Notes: generated from the sequence alone by a model not told the origin. Positions 47,301 through 54,449 are shown, counted from the stretch's first letter. The stretch: 64,000 nt of DNA from Macrotis lagotis (GCF_037893015.1 NC_133666.1:618808974-618872973); one strand, 5' to 3'. A program made the numbers and translations.

Positions 47301-48383
47301 TCTCACATGTTATATTCTTGCTGATCCTTGTATACATAATTTTTTCTCTTGACTTCATGGCTTTGCAAAGTCTAGAAAGCATCATCATCCTCAATTCCTC
47401 TTCTTAGAATCCCTAGCTTTCCTTCAGAGCTGGGTTCCAGGACCACCTGCTACATGAGGCCTTCTCTGATTCCTCAAAACTATTTGTCTCCCTGAAAATG
47501 ACTTTGTATTTACCTTCTATGTTCTCTGTCTATAAACTTAACAATGTATGTGTTCTTAAGTAGTTTATATTGTGTGAGGGACATACCACAATACAAGTTA
47601 CTTGAGAACAGAAATCCTTCCCTTTGTCTTGCTATCACCAGGTCCTAGCAGAGGCTGCTACCCTTAGTAAGATTTGTTTGATTGATTGATTAATTTTCCC
47701 TAGCCCTGAGCACCATCCAACATCAGTTCCTGATCCAGTTGCTAGAGAAAAAGGACAACATCATCTTGATGGTGGAGACAAAGCTGGTAAGAAAAACTGT
47801 TTGCTTCCCAGAATTGAGCTGGGTAGCCACAACTTCCCAGAAACCTTGGAATAGATAGTCTAGAGAATGAATAAGAAATGGGAGGAGGGGAAGGGAGCAA
47901 TCTAGAGAGGGATAGTTTTAGTTCTGTGTCTGACCTACTCCTTTCTCTGTCTTGTTGCCCAGAACTCAGTGGGATGAGTTCTAGCTGCAGAGGATTTCAT
48001 GCCTGTTATGCTGCTTCCTCACAGGCATGGTCTAGCAGTTCTCTTGGGACCTGATTTCTCAGGAAGCTTTCTCAGAACAATGAGAAAGTATCTTGAGCTC
48101 TTGCTCAAATTCAGTCTCCTCCTATTTCTCATAGGTGAAGGAAATTCTGAAGTTGAACTTCAATCAGACAGAGAAGAGAACTTGTTCATTATCTTTAGAT
48201 GCAATGTCCTTTGTCAAGAACTACGATGAGAAGTTGACCCTGACGTGTGGCCTGTTGGAAGACTGTGGACTGTACCTTTCAGGAGATGAACCCCAATTTA
48301 CCTGGAACCCCAGTGCTTTGCAGTCCCTTTGTGCCCTATATGGGAGTCTGGTGATGCTGCAGGCTCTCAGTGAAGCCTGCTGA
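21324..48383 (+). CDS. GSDMD: Gasdermin, GSDMD-like (gene span; spliced)
   Basis: A pore-forming executioner of pyroptosis. After a protease cuts the linker, the N-terminal half binds acidic lipids of the plasma membrane and oligomerises; the C-terminal half holds it inactive. Coding segments are 21324-21540, 22126-22312, 25753-25921, 26727-26829, 29232-29279, 30247-30276, candidate 30807-30905, 32249-32427, 42907-43051, 47704-47786 and 48135-48383. Phases are 1,2,0,1,1,1,(1),0,1,0, all GT-AG, giving 469 or 502 residues; human GSDMD has 484. GSDMD-like words: SAFE..., VVQEL, SST.F.PY.LV, QQLR..G.N.YVVTE, GEGQ.HL, LDREL.QLLL and YLLG.L. GSDMC-like words: MPS at the start, GPFHF and GLLEDCGL. 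I favour a GSDMD orthologue, but a phylogeny could place it elsewhere in the GSDMC/D group. The unit sits among decayed gasdermin duplicates at 51.8-56.1 and 61.3-62.0 kb. Confidence 0.8.
21780..22005 (+). mobile_element. MIR-type SINE in intron 1
   Basis: 'cagataagtgacttacctactctgagcctctgtttcctcacctgtaaaatggg' followed by 'cttgcaaatcttaaagtgctatataa', the MIR core and 3' end. Confidence 0.65.
22126..22312 (+). CDS. GSDMD: Gasdermin coding exon 2 (residues 73-135)
   Basis: Acceptor 'cctccccag|aagtg', donor 'ggaaag|gtgaga'. Encodes GPFHFTDEVDGQ...SGQTSVSNGTILEVKSL...SPTIWDCLQKER, the beta-hairpin region up to the conserved ER of the 'ERKL' junction. The single cysteine of the N-terminal domain lies here, at about residue 130. 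Confidence 0.88.
22600..22920 (-). mobile_element. Composite SINE: tRNA-like head with RTE-like tail
   Basis: On the - strand it starts 'agggcatctaggtggcacagtgga', runs through 'tcacttaaccctgaatgcc' and ends in 'ttcttcaagaatgatagacaaac', the RTE-type 3' end. Same composite type as 56897-57206. Confidence 0.8.
22925..23645. other. Intron 2, left part: no exon seen
   Basis: AT-rich. 23330-23645 has the look of a diverged L1 3' UTR on the - strand ('gttcataaagatcttcccatg', 'cagtatgggctaccataaaaaagagc'), too decayed to be sure. Confidence 0.4.
24240..24425 (+). mobile_element. MIR-type SINE in intron 2
   Basis: 'gctggctttgcaatcagagcaccagag...cctcagtttcctaatctgtaaaataaggaagttgaactag'. Its counterpart in the duplicate is at about 52360-52520. 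Confidence 0.65.
24576..25127 (+). repeat. Left arm of a 552-bp inverted repeat
   Basis: Base-by-base it is the reverse complement of 27388-27939. Only two positions differ: 24640 (a) against 27875, and 25079 (t) against 27436. There are no gaps. It lies in intron 2. The tandem duplicate near 52600-52700 passes directly from 'atcctaagga' to 'ccaagagaaat' with no equivalent of this arm. Confidence 0.95.
25753..25921 (+). CDS. GSDMD: Gasdermin coding exon 3 (residues 135-191)
   Basis: Acceptor 'ctcctacag|gaaatt', donor 'ttccag|gttaga'. Encodes KLKKPEPSIIQQLRKQG, NLYVVTEALKTQKE and the end KISFPLAPYFQ. The KLKKPEP...QQLRKQGK segment is the basic, membrane-binding helix region of gasdermins. Relative to human GSDMD R137/K145/R151/R153, the residues here are R135, S143, R149 and Q151, with extra lysines at 136, 138, 139, 150 and 153. 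The position of human Cys191 is Tyr189. The exon lies between the two 552-bp inverted arms. Confidence 0.9.
26269..26308 (+). repeat. (CA)n microsatellite in intron 3
   Basis: About 20 CA units. A (CA)n run occupies the corresponding place in the duplicate (53998-54044). Confidence 0.95.
26550..26702 (+). mobile_element. MIR-type SINE fragment in intron 3
   Basis: 'gattccaactgtgtgaccttggacaagtctctt...gatgagctgacctctaagccccatccag'. Counterpart near 54290-54425. Confidence 0.55.
26727..26829 (+). CDS. GSDMD: Gasdermin coding exon 4 (residues 192-226)
   Basis: Acceptor 'gtctccccag|ggtgaa', donor 'cattgga|gtaagt', ending in phase 1. Encodes GEGQSHLNTVKTVTVPEG and TILAFQVAQLIIQDHW, the long beta-strands that form part of the membrane-spanning barrel in activated gasdermins. 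It is also bracketed by the inverted arms. Confidence 0.9.
27388..27939 (-). repeat. Right arm of the 552-bp inverted repeat
   Basis: Reverse complement of 24576-25127 at 550 of 552 positions. It lies in intron 4. Diverged but collinear homologous sequence exists in the duplicate at about 55160-55640, so this is the ancestral location and the left arm is the derived copy. The 2260-bp spacer (25128-27387) holds coding exons 3 and 4. Confidence 0.95.
28361..29215. other. Intron 4, right part: no exon or clear repeat
   Basis: AT-rich sequence with no conserved splice-exon pair that fits the gene's phase, and no transposon I can name. Confidence 0.45.
29232..29279 (+). CDS. GSDMD: Gasdermin coding exon 5 (residues 226-241)
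   Basis: Acceptor 'ctttatctag|ctgtt' after a long T tract, donor 'gaag|gtgggt'; 48 bp, phase 1 to 1. Encodes TVLLLPNKNQKTFPPE, matching the family pattern VLL.P.K.Q.TF.PP at the end of the pore-forming domain. Confidence 0.85.
29755..29865 (-). mobile_element. SINE tail fragment
   Basis: 'tttgcaatcccatttggggttctgtcagcaaagatactagaatggtttaccatttccttctcc' is the reverse complement of the tail seen at 5480-5540. Confidence 0.6.
30048..30180 (+). mobile_element. tRNA-derived SINE fragment
   Basis: 'gggcaggtaggtgatgcagtgctgagtccagagtcaggaagacctgaattt...tgtgaccctgggcaaataac...cctcagtttcctctg'. Confidence 0.7.
30247..30276 (+). CDS. GSDMD: Gasdermin coding exon 6, linker (residues 242-251)
   Basis: A 30-bp exon: acceptor 'tctttttcag|gaacag', donor 'aatcag|gtttgt', phase 1 to 1. 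Encodes GTESEVNSQS, the start of the protease-sensitive linker. It is short and so the least certain of the core exons, but both sites are good and the frame is kept. Confidence 0.65.
30807..30905 (+). CDS. GSDMD: Candidate cassette exon 7 of the gasdermin linker (residues 252-284)
   Basis: A 99-bp open segment with acceptor 'cctttgtgttcag|atgtc' and donor 'gcccag|gtatgg', phase 1 to 1, so it can be included or skipped without a frameshift. It encodes DVYDPRDLRAWNGSG then QLLFEWPPASLGLPACGP. The next exon also opens with a DVY. Including it gives a 502-residue protein, and a linker length nearer to that of other GSDMD/GSDMC proteins. Whether it is used cannot be settled without RNA data. Confidence 0.55.
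30975..31200 (-). mobile_element. MIR-type SINE
   Basis: 'tctcatttgatcctcacaacaactctggaagataggtgct...aggaaactgacttacccaaggtcacatagctag', MIR in reverse orientation. Confidence 0.75.
31570..31825 (+). mobile_element. tRNA-derived SINE with MIR-like 3' part
   Basis: 'ggccactagatagcacagaggacag...cctcagtttcctcatctataaaatag...ccaggttgttgtaagg'. Confidence 0.75.
32249..32427 (+). CDS. GSDMD: Gasdermin coding exon 8 (residues 285-344)
   Basis: Acceptor 'tttttctag|atgtct', donor 'gagacg|gtgaga'. Encodes the end of the linker (DVYQTGTVSTVTDFEQ) and the first helices of the autoinhibitory domain (LHAEVEDQQ, LLTMLDRELQQLLLQALLGLL, EQDLLHLEET). The AEVE...LDREL.QLLL pattern matches GSDMD closely. Aspartates that could be cut by caspases are D285 and D297 (TVTD followed by F). 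Confidence 0.88.
32545..32760 (+). mobile_element. MIR-type SINE
   Basis: 'gtgccactttggacaagtcaacag...gcctcagtttccccttctgtcaaatgagg...cctcataggactgttatcag'. Confidence 0.65.
32796..32850 (+). repeat. (ATCC)n/(ATCT)n microsatellite
   Basis: Tetranucleotide run changing from tcca to tcta units. Confidence 0.9.
33190..33425 (-). mobile_element. MIR-type SINE
   Basis: 'gtgcaaagcacttcatagatattttgatctctgattctcac...ccattttacaaatagaaaaactt...gggtcgcacag', reverse orientation. Confidence 0.65.
33690..34285 (+). mobile_element. RTE-type LINE, 5' UTR fragment
   Basis: Reverse-complement match to the inverted RTE 5' UTR at about 2000-2640 (for example 'gcagctgaagcaggc...gcttggttagac', 'ttgtcttgactctgtcgtgcc', 'catttaaatccaattta'). 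No protein-coding part follows. Confidence 0.65.
34681..34790 (+). repeat. (TG)n-(TA)n-(GATATA)n compound microsatellite
   Basis: About 110 bp of tg, ta and gata/atag units. Confidence 0.9.
35223..35392 (-). mobile_element. tRNA-derived SINE with 9-bp target duplication
   Basis: Reads on the - strand 'ggcagctaggtggctcagtg' through 'tgccttgcaaaag'. The repeat 'ttgagaaat' flanks it at 35214-35222 and 35393-35401. Confidence 0.85.
36669..36817 (-). mobile_element. tRNA-derived SINE nested in ORF1 remnant
   Basis: - strand SINE 'ggtggctaggtggcacagtg...ttgccttccaaaaacc', flanked by 'tgaatta' words on both sides. Confidence 0.85.
36875..39065 (-). mobile_element. HAL1-like element, near full length, - strand
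   Basis: 3' end near 36880 and 3' region to about 37960, which matches the 3' region of the + strand HAL1 at 7640-7860. ORF1 then runs from about 38240 to 38960 on the - strand: FKIQSEIKE-like C-terminal part, a coiled-coil segment LGRKIRSMQQKHENQVRSQV near 38780, and an acidic N-terminal part DQEDNYFGSREDQNIHSEDD near 38960. Many stops. A + strand SINE is nested at 37230-37385. Confidence 0.75.
37230..37385 (+). mobile_element. tRNA-derived SINE nested in HAL1
   Basis: 'gggacagtcaagtggcacagtgaatagagcactagtcctgg...ccattttgcaaaaaaaaaaac'. Confidence 0.8.
39200..41987 (+). mobile_element. RTE-type LINE, 5'-truncated, with nested SINE
   Basis: Begins in the endonuclease remnant (near 39225, 'ttagatgactttaatgctagagtaa') and continues through the spacer, RT and C-terminal region (SLLYACETWAVYQCYARKLN near 41398). 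It ends with 'aaccaaccaaccaacc' at 41974-41987. Frames are heavily broken. A SINE lies at 41109-41263. Confidence 0.8.
41109..41263 (+). mobile_element. tRNA-derived SINE nested in RTE
   Basis: A well-preserved copy: 'ggtggctaggtggcacagtg', 'gatagagcacaggccctgga', 'gtggccttgggcaagccact', 'tttgccttgcaaaaaacc'. Confidence 0.92.
41988..42906. other. Right part of intron 8: no exon until 42907
   Basis: Mostly unique-looking. 'ttaagcaaaaatttattgagtaactggtttgtgcag' near 42010 resembles a diverged interspersed repeat. Confidence 0.4.
42907..43051 (+). CDS. GSDMD: Gasdermin coding exon 9 (residues 345-393)
   Basis: Acceptor 'ctctacag|ctagaa', donor 'gaatg|gtaaga', phase 0 to 1. Encodes LEQSLYIGAPPEKMEG, GDILSNLQDHSGQLVKKLAE and AFLYLLGTLN. 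The YLLG.L helix carries the residues that contact the pore-forming domain: human Tyr373 corresponds to Tyr386 here, and human Ala377 to Thr390. Confidence 0.88.
43175..43347 (-). mobile_element. tRNA-derived SINE just after exon 9
   Basis: - strand copy ('ggcagctaggtggcacagtg' to 'tttgccttgcaaaatcc'), 120 bp downstream of the exon 9 donor. Confidence 0.9.
43800..45235 (-). mobile_element. L1, late ORF2/3' region
   Basis: - strand counterpart of 11950-13000. Includes the region 'gagataccatc'-type (near 44100), MGKLEIWAETWVRPTSHTL (44607 downward), and at the right edge 'tatcctgcgactttgctaaag', a typical L1 ORF2 word. Confidence 0.85.
45425..45600 (+). mobile_element. SINE, diverged
   Basis: 'gatgcagctgagtgttagacc...gatcctgggcaagttagttaacc...tttcccaagaaacctcaaatgactaaacaac'. 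Confidence 0.6.
45610..46980 (+). mobile_element. L2-like LINE remnants
   Basis: Near 45990-46220 a decayed RT order is suggested ('tctagacctctgcagcatttgatagtattgacc', a D-L-.-A-A-F-D-T-V-D-like word). 46790-46960 continues with L2-type sequence. A further unnamed repeat lies at 46260-46600 ('gccaaagagaggatttttatatttaatcctgg'). Confidence 0.4.
46985..47215 (-). mobile_element. MIR-type SINE nested in L2
   Basis: 'tgatttgatcctcacagtaaccctggaggtaggtgcaattgtatcctcattttacaatggagg', reverse orientation. Confidence 0.75.
47216..47695 (+). mobile_element. L2-like 3' end before exon 10
   Basis: 'ggttccaggaccacctgctacatgaggccttctctgattcctc...acttgagaacagaaatccttccctttgtcttg...attgattgat'. Confidence 0.5.
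47704..47786 (+). CDS. GSDMD: Gasdermin coding exon 10 (residues 393-420)
   Basis: Acceptor 'ttttccctag|ccctg', donor 'aagctg|gtaaga'; 83 bp, phase 1 to 0. Encodes ALSTIQHQFLIQLLEKKDN then IILMVETKL, the helix equivalent to human LSETQHKLL. A degenerate inverted copy lies at 61931-61973. Confidence 0.88.
48135..48383 (+). CDS. GSDMD: Gasdermin coding exon 11, C-terminus and stop (residues 421-502)
   Basis: Acceptor 'atttctcatag|gtgaag'. Encodes VKEILKLNFNQTEKRTCSL, then TLTCGLLEDCGLYLSGDEP, FTWNPSALQSLCALYGSL and VMLQALSEAC, then TGA. The GLLE.CGL and LCALY.SL...L..L motifs are typical of the C-terminal helices of GSDMC/GSDMD. A paralogous exon lies on the - strand at 61264-61578. Confidence 0.92.
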   Translation: MKEILKLNFNQTEKRTCSLSLDAMSFVKNYDEKLTLTCGLLEDCGLYLSGDEPQFTWNPSALQSLCALYGSLVMLQALSEAC

Positions 48384-48484
48384 ACTAACCCCTGCTTTTC
48401 CAACCTATTTGGTATGTCAAAATATTGGGAGACATTTTGTTTTCTAGAGCTAAGGCCCGGCAAGCACGTTGCACCCTGAGCTTG

Positions 48485-48905
48485 GCATACTAACCAACAT
48501 TTGCACTCACAGTACCAGTAACAATAACATTGTGTGATTATCAACTATGATAGCCTTAGCTCTTCTCAGAAATATATTGATAAAAGACAATTCTAAAAGA
48601 CTTCTGATAGAAAATTCCATCCATATTCAGAGAAAGAACTATTCTCTTAATGCAGACCAAAACAGACAATATTTTCACTTTTTAAAATTTATTTTGTTTT
48701 GCATTTCTTGTGGTTTTCCCCTTTTGTTCTGATTTTTCTTTCACAGCATAACTAATATGGAAATTTGTGTAAGAAGACTTTACATGTATAACCTTCATCA
48801 GATTACTTGTTATATTAGGGTTGGGAGAAGGAAGGGTGGGAGGGAGAAAAAAGGAATGTTGAAAATTTTACATATAATTTGGTATTTAAATAAATTAATT
48901 TTAAA
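48485..48905 (+). mobile_element. L1 3' end in the gasdermin 3' flank
   Basis: Marsupial L1 3' UTR: 'acaataacattgtgtgattatcaactatg', 'tccatattcagagaaagaac', 'ccccttttgttctgatttttctttcacagc', and the A-rich end. It begins about 100 bp after the stop codon, on the gene's strand. Confidence 0.85.
48889..48894 (+). terminator. Candidate polyadenylation signal AATAAA
   Basis: The first AATAAA downstream of the gasdermin stop, and it lies in the L1 tail. If used, the 3' UTR would be about 0.5 kb and mostly L1-derived. Confidence 0.35.
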
Positions 48906-49390
48906 AACTATTTTTAAATTTACTTTTCCAAGGAGAAATTGTTAACTGCCATTCAATTTAAATACAATTTATTTTATTATCTGCTAAGTTTATTAATATT
49001 GAGAAAGATTCATTGTTTAGTTCCTACTTTAGCTTGCAATTTAAGACATCTACTGCACAAAAATCTAATATGTAGAGTAACAACAGTTAAATTGATACTT
49101 GTGGATAGTGTCCATATGTGCTATTCTAACGCTTGTTTTGTATTTTCCCTTAACTAAATACCTTGACTGTGATATTCTTAAAATCACCTCCTCTATTCAC
49201 AATGAGATCATTTACTAATGAATCCATAATACCAAGAAGACAAAATACAAAAAGGAATTTCCCTTAGTTGACATCTTTACTTTTTGTAGTGAGAAATTAG
49301 AGCCCCCAAATCATTTAAGGTATTTGTGTCCCCATATCTGACTCTTCCAACTCAAATATAGGTGGTAAAAGTCCCCTATCTTCCCAGATC
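48906..49390. other. Non-coding, nothing recognised
   Basis: AT-rich, no exon or named repeat. Confidence 0.5.
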
Positions 49391-49610
49391 TTACACTACT
49401 ACTATGCTAAGTTAAATTTTAAAAAAAGCTTCTTTGAAAAAGGGGAAAAATTCTTATGCTCTTGCTGATCCTTGTATACATAATGAAGCCATGAAGTCAA
49501 GAGAAAAAATTATTTATACAAGGATCAGCAAATACATAAGAACTCTTTTTCTCCTTTTCAAAGAAGACTGTTTTTTTAAAAAAAATTAACTCAACATAGT
49601 AGTATTGTAA
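49391..49610. repeat. Imperfect 220-bp palindrome (stem-loop capable)
   Basis: The left arm 49391-49484 is the approximate reverse complement of 49509-49610. Paired words are 'actactatg', 'cttctttgaaaa', 'ttcttatg' and 'gctgatccttgtata'. The loop is 49485-49508. The arm end and loop also match 47316-47363 in intron 10. Confidence 0.8.
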
Positions 49611-50340
49611 CAAAGGTCTTATGATTAACATGAACACTTTCTACTGTCTTCCTCAGAACAGGTTATTTTAGTTATTTTACAAAATGGACCTCAAAGAATC
49701 TAAGGTCATTAATTCCTCCTGTTTATAACCTATCATCTCTACAAATGGATTATAGATATTTCAGGCAACTATGAGTTAATTGTAACTTTTGTTTCCTTAT
49801 TATTCTTTCACTCATATTATGGAACTATGCAAGTCCCAAACCACCCAAGCTAGAATTTCAGAGTCAGAAGAAATCAGAGAAGACAATTAGTCCAGCTTCC
49901 ATGTGAAGAGGAATCCCTTGCATTTCTCCCTGAAAAGTGTTTCTTTGGCCTCAACTTTACTAGATTAGATATTTTGTTAGTTAGATAGCTCTTTTTATTT
50001 TTTAAACAAAGCTTTTTTCAATTAAAAATTTTCTTTTCTCCCATGCCATTCCCCTAACAGTATAAAAGAATAAAAATAAAGCCATTATATCATATCAGCA
50101 GTCAAGAAAACAAATCGCCAAATTGGCTATGTCTAAAAATCACATCTTAGTGTGTATGCACTTTCATTATCCTGTCAGCAAACATACAGTATGCTTTCAC
50201 ATCAGTCCCCTGAAATTAGTTTTGATCAGAGTCCGTATGCCTCTCAAAAGTTATTTGTTTTTATATAGTATTGCTTTTATTGTATAAACCAGCTCCTTGT
50301 TCTTGCTTGGTATCACTTCATACAAATCTTAAAACTGACC
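49611..50340. other. Non-coding, nothing recognised
   Basis: No exon or named repeat. Confidence 0.45.
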
Positions 50341-50349
50341 CTTTTATCA

Positions 50350-50786
50350 TTTCTTTTTTTAATGTTTTTTTATTTTATTTTTCCAATTACATGCAAAGAT
50401 AGTTTTCAACATTCATATTTTTGTAAGCTATTGAGTTCCATTTTTCTACCACCCTCCCTACTCCCCCGCCCCCAACGACAGGGAGTAATCTGATATAGGT
50501 GATATATGTACAATCATGTTTAATGTATTTCCATATTAGTCATGTTGCCTTTCAACATTCCTTAGGGCAAAAAACATTCCATTATGTTCATATACTATTA
50601 TTTGTTCAAGTATTCCTCAAGAGATGGGTATCCCTTTCCCCTTAGTTTCCAAATTTTTACCCCTATTTAAAAAAGTTACACTAAATGATTTCATATAAAT
50701 GGGTTCTTTTCAGCTTTTTAAAAGACCTCTGGAGCTTTAACCTAAAAAAATATTGCACATTTAGGTCCTTTTCCCTTTTTTATGAT
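50350..50786 (-). mobile_element. L1 3' end
   Basis: 'ttttccaattacatgcaaagatagttttc...gagtaatctgatataggtgatatatgtacaatcatg', reverse complement of the L1 tail. Confidence 0.75.
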
Positions 50787-50982
50787 TAGAGGATGAATTC
50801 TTTTCTTTTCTTTTTTTTTTTAGGTTTTTGCAAGGCAAATGGGGTTAAGTGACTTGCCCAAGGCCACACAGCTAGGCAATTATGAAATGTCTGAGGTCAC
50901 ATTTGAACTCAGGTACTCTTGACTCCAGGGCCAGTGCTCTATCCACTGCGCCATCTAGCCATCCCCTAGAGGATGAATTCTT
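50787..50982 (-). mobile_element. tRNA-derived SINE with perfect 16-bp target duplication
   Basis: Body 50803-50966 on the - strand. 'tagaggatgaattctt' occurs at 50787-50802 and 50967-50982. Confidence 0.95.
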
Positions 50983-51785
50983 AACCAAACAAGAAGTATA
51001 TGCAATTCTAAAAGATGAAATAACTAATTTTGAATACTTGAATTTTAAAAGTTTTTACACAAAGTTAATGGATAAGAAGGGAAACAGTGGACAGGCAAAA
51101 AAAATCTTTGCTTCAAATGTCTCTGATAAAAGTCTTACACCCAAGAAATATCCCCAATTAACAATATGTAAGACCAAAGATAAAAGACCATTCTCTCCAA
51201 AAGAGAAGTAGTCAAGCTATTTGAACAACTGATTCTCAAAAAATTATAGAGCTATTAACCATGTGAAAGAATGCTTTAAATCACTAGTAATGAGGAAAAA
51301 ATTCATATCAAAACAATCTCTAGACTTTACCAAACATTCAGCAAAGGAGCAAAGATGATGAACGACAGAAATGATGGATGTTGGAAAGGTTGCAGGAAAC
51401 CAGGCACACTAATACATTTTTGTAAATTAAAAACAACCTCTTTTGGAAAGTAATTTGGAATTATACAATGAAAATGATTCAAATGTCCATATTCTATGAC
51501 CCAGAGATTTCATTGGTAGGAATATACTCCCATGGAGGTTATTTTCTTAAAGAAAAGCTCTGTGTATTCCAAGATATTTATAGCGACACTTATTATGATA
51601 ACAAAGAACTGGAAGTTGATACTCCTTGATAAGCAATATAGCTAAATTATGACATAGAATATTACTATGCTGTACATAAAGGTCAATATGATGAATTTAA
51701 CAAAGCCCAGAAAGACACAGACTATTGTAAAGTGAAACAAGCAAAGACAGAAAAGCAATATAAATCATAACTTGTATTTTATAAC
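50983..51785 (+). mobile_element. Diverged L1-like 3' region
   Basis: Order resembles the L1 at 12450-13100: '...catatcaaaacaatctctag', 'gatgttggaaaggttgcaggaaacc..gcacactaata', 'atagcgacacttattatgataacaaagaactggaagttg'. Very decayed. Confidence 0.5.
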
Positions 51786-53440
51786 ATAACATATCTGACT
51801 CTTTTCTCAGCAAAGATACTGAAGTGGTTTTGCCATTTTTTTCCTTCACTTCATTTTAGAGATAAGGAAACTGATACAAACAGATTCAACAACCTGTCCA
51901 AGGTTATGCACAACTAGTAAGTGTCTGAGGTCAGATTGAAGTTAGACCTTAGTTACTCCAAAAATGATTATTACAACACTGTAAATGTAAAGAACAACTG
52001 CAAACTATTTGTAACTAAATGTTGCAAAATTATGAAAAATAAACTTGACTCCAGAGAAGGGATCTGAGAAGATACCTTCCTTGGTTCTTTGCAGAACTTT
52101 GGGCCATAGGTGTGGAAACATTGCATAAAATATCAGATTTTCTTCAAGATGCTGTTTGATTTTGCTGAAATTTTTTTCATTCTTTTTTAAAAAAAAACTG
52201 TTGCAAGGGATGATTTTCTAGAAGGAAGAAGAATAATACAGAGAGGAAATCTAGGTGATGTAAAAGCAAAAGATTTCAGTGAAAATCTGACTATTTTTTT
52301 TCACTTGCACCTATTCCATTGTACCTGCTATTCATATCCATATTCATGAACATGTAGGAAAGGCACTGACTCTGGAATTATTGACTATTACTCTATAAAG
52401 TTGGACAAGTCATTTAACTCTTCTGGGCCTCAGTTTCCTCATTTATAAAATGAAGAGGTTGACCTACCTAGAAGATTTCTTAAGATCCCTTCCATATCTA
52501 ACTCTAGGTTTCTGTGGTAGTGTCAGGAGGAATTTGAGAAGGGAAACATCCTATTCAACTGAGATAGGGATGACTTCACCTTTGAGAATTGATCTTAAGA
52601 GAAGAGCAGAGACTTCAGCAGATGAAAATGGTGGAGGAGGAGAGAAAAATATCCTAAGGACCTGGGTCTGGAGCAGGAGCAATGGCATGAGACAGAAGAG
52701 GGTTCCAAGAGAAATGGGCTTGGAGTTAATGCAGATAGAATGCAGAGGATCTAAAAGAGAACAGTGTGAGGTAATATAGGCCACAGGTCAAAGCCAGTTT
52801 TGCAAAGGATGTGGGATCTGAGTAGGGGGAATCTAGTCAGGTGCTCTGCCTGATTTAGTAGTCCTTTTAATAGCACCCTTTGCCTGGGGATAAATGCCCC
52901 CAGCAAGAGGGATCTAGCAACTTTACTGGGCCCTCATTTCTTTGTTGACTAGCTCTAATTGTTAGGAAGCTATTTTTTTACTATGAGTTGAAAATTATTC
53001 CCTAGACACTTCCTTGAACTCATCCTATTTTGTCCTTCTGAACTTGAAAGGATCTGGTTTGTTTCATATATTTTAAGACAGGGTTCATTGTGTCTCCTAT
53101 AAACTCTATCTTCTCCAGGCTTAATAAAACTCAATTCCTTCAGCTATTATCCCATTTAATTTTATTTAAATTCACCATTATCTTGGTAGTCATTCTTTAG
53201 ATGACTTTCCTAGATATCCCAGAGACAAATGTCCTTTTAGCTCTGGTTGCAGCTTTATGCCTTCCAAACATGGGCACCAACCATCCTCTGAATTCAAACC
53301 ACCTGCCCAAGGACACTAACATGGTGAAATCCAAATATACAGGGCCCTGGATATGACCTCTAGCAAAGTCATAATTGAGAGGGATGTTAAAGGGAATTCC
53401 AAATCCCTTACCTACTGCATTCCCTCCTCTTCTCCTGCAG

Positions 53441-53607
53441 AAAGTTGAAGACATCTGAGTGCTCTATCTTTTATTAGCTTTGGGAATGAAGAGAGTTTGT
53501 GTAATGTGATAGAAGCTGTGAAGACCCTAAAAGAGGCCCTTCTGAAGAGGTCTAAAAACAGAGAAGGCTGCAAGAAGATCACCATTCCTGGAGTCTCATG
53601 GTTCCAG
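53441..53607 (+). pseudogene. Gasdermin exon 3 pseudo-exon
   Basis: Acceptor 'tctcctgcag' is kept. The start RKLKTSECSIFY matches RKLKKPEPSIIQ but then reaches TAG. A 2-bp deletion follows and more stops appear. The donor has decayed: 'ttccag|gt' of the active gene is 'ttccag|at' here. It cannot be part of a working gasdermin. Confidence 0.9.
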
Positions 53608-53994
53608 ATTAGTACTCATACTTTGGATAGATGGAGCAAGAATGAGTGTGGCAGCATTACCTGACCTTCTAGTCTAAGTCCCATAATTCCTGAGTCTCCC
53701 AGAAATTTAGAGAACTAGGACTAGAGCTGAAGTCTCTGCCGATCTGTGCCCCTCTCCTATCTCCTGTTTGGTGCATATCTGTTAAAAATAACTTCTGATG
53801 TGGATAATTGGTACTTAACCAACTCTTGGCCATTCCCAGGTCTGTAGATAATTATCAAGCAGCAAATAATCCAAGAGTACTTCAGATGGTATTTGGGATG
53901 CAGTATGGCTAGACAAGAAGTTGTTGCATTCCCTTCCTAATGACTCCAAGAAGCTGTTTGATGAGAATTCCCAAAATTGTTTGATAAAGACGTC

Positions 53995-53997
<3 letters not shown>

Positions 53998-54044
<47 letters not shown>
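53998..54044 (+). repeat. (CA)n microsatellite, duplicate copy
   Basis: About 23 CA units at the position equivalent to 26269-26308. Confidence 0.95.
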
Positions 54045-54046
<2 letters not shown>

Positions 54047-54449
54047 TGTAGGACACCTGCTAAGAACAGTTCATCATTGTTTTAAGTCACACCTGCATGT
54101 GACAAAGTCCAACCCAGGTTGTTACAGCTTAAAGTCTCTATAATGGCCCTCTGTTTCTTATCATTACCTCTCTCCCCATTGCAGACAACTGAAGGCTGTC
54201 TCCTACCCAGACGCTATCCCAAATTCTGCTCCTCCCTTTCACTCACTCACAAATCTTGAGAACCCTACTATAAGCCTAGCAGTGACTGGGCACTGGATTT
54301 AGGGTAAAAGCACGTTAATTCCAGATTCCATTTTGGACAAGTCCCTCTTTTGAGATGAGATTTCTTGAGGACCAGAGGACTGGATGAGCTGACCTCTGAG
54401 AATCTAGTTCTGGATCTATGACTCCTTCCATCTTTCCTTCTCTTCCCAG

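Noticed and set aside
21324..48383. Naming the gene GSDMC instead of GSDMD
   Set aside because: The start MPS, GPFHF and GLLEDCGL are GSDMC-like, but more of the diagnostic words (SAFE, VVQEL, QQLR..G.N.YVVTE, GEGQ.HL, LDREL.QLLL, YLLG.L) fit GSDMD. I kept GSDMD, noting that a tree is needed.
53815..54045. Cysteine/valine-repeat protein on the - strand
   Set aside because: It is simply the translation of the (CA)n microsatellite.
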